A DNA stretch of 5,831 nt from Chamaesiphon sp. Its GTDB lineage: Bacteria > Cyanobacteriota > Cyanobacteriia > Cyanobacteriales > Chamaesiphonaceae. Positions 5,526-5,831 of this stretch are shown here, piece after piece. Positions within the stretch are counted from its first letter, which is position 1. Each line of letters begins with the position of its first letter. A program made the position numbers and the translations under genes. Below the pieces are notes generated by a model. It ran no database searches. It had not been told where the DNA came from and saw only the letters and a list, made by a program, of their open reading frames with translations. The DNA is taken from NCBI GenBank assembly GCA_026785875.1, contig JAJAZF010000328.1:1-5831 (forward strand), read 5' to 3'.

Positions 5526-5831
5526 CTAAATTTTGAGCGAAACTAACTCGAATGCCAGCCCCTGTGAGAGCAGAAATTCTCGCTGACGCTCGATTTCCAC
5601 TAAGAATAGACTCACAGCGGTCTGTGGCCTTAATTTTTGAAGTGCCAGCTCAGATTCCTTTTTCCATTCAGGTGGATTAGCTGAGTTTGACGACAAATAC
5701 ACCCAGTGGGTCAGTACAAAACTGATAAAGCTCAGAATCAGCCAACGGTAAACACCTAAAAGTGTTTGTTGACCAAAACAAGAAAGCCCAAATCGATATT
5801 TAGCAGTCTTGAAAAACCCTTCAATCGCCCA
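5526..5831 (-). mobile_element. Partial IS4-like DDE transposase, C-terminal 101 residues
   Basis: An open minus-strand frame enters from the right edge and stops at TAG (5526-5528), giving 101 residues. It begins WAIEGFFKTAKYRFGLSCFG and continues LLGVYRWLILSFISFVLTHW. The E and K in W-x-I-E-x-F-F-K-x-x-K match the C-terminal catalytic glutamate region (the Y-R-E-K signature area) of IS4-type DDE transposases. The Leu/Val/Trp-rich segment and the charged tail are typical of cyanobacterial copies. No start is present because the gene continues beyond the window. The reading frame is clean, so the element may be intact. It lies in the same orientation as the truncated actin-like gene, 13 bp from that frame's GTG. 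Confidence 0.8.

Noticed and set aside
1..5831. tRNA, rRNA, CRISPR array or riboswitch
   Set aside because: No cloverleaf, rRNA motif, regularly spaced direct repeats or known riboswitch core was seen on either strand.

Overview
The window looks cyanobacterial. Three exact copies of the cyanobacterial HIP1 octamer GCGATCGC lie in the left part (384, 596, 3160), and the response regulator, the actin-like protein and the transposase fragment all resemble cyanobacterial families. The genus cannot be read from the sequence.

Left part (1-3365, + strand). It opens with about 125 bp of alternating A-runs and C-runs. Then comes a receiver (REC) domain of the kind found at the C-terminus of cyanobacterial CheA-type hybrid kinases. 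It has no convincing start of its own and may be the surviving 3' end of such a gene. A 485-bp gap follows, holding three inverted repeats and a 28-codon same-frame leader ORF that stops immediately before the next start. The main gene is katG, a complete 770-residue bifunctional catalase-peroxidase with all catalytic residues and the Met-Tyr-Trp adduct residues in place.

Middle (3366-3722). This convergent gap contains a 130-bp imperfect foldback (3383-3512) and a perfect 10-bp stem-loop (3679-3705).

Right part (3723-5831, all - strand). Reading along the minus strand there is: the 3' end of an IS4-like DDE transposase that runs off the window; a ParM/StbA-like actin gene that has lost its 5' part where the insertion sequence abuts it; about 140 bp packed with inverted repeats; and a complete mqsR-mqsA type II toxin-antitoxin operon. 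A close match to the E. coli MqsA operator lies just upstream of mqsR. A segregation-type ATPase, a toxin-antitoxin pair and an IS together suggest an accessory, perhaps plasmid-derived, segment next to an oxidative-stress gene.

Functionally, KatG removes hydrogen peroxide in the cytoplasm. MqsR is an mRNA interferase held in check by the zinc-finger/HTH antitoxin MqsA, which also represses the operon. The actin-like gene is probably dead. No wholly new system is evident. The best second-look items are the katG leader ORF and hairpin, the foldback after katG, the palindrome cluster before mqsR, the IS-truncated actin gene and the start-less receiver domain.
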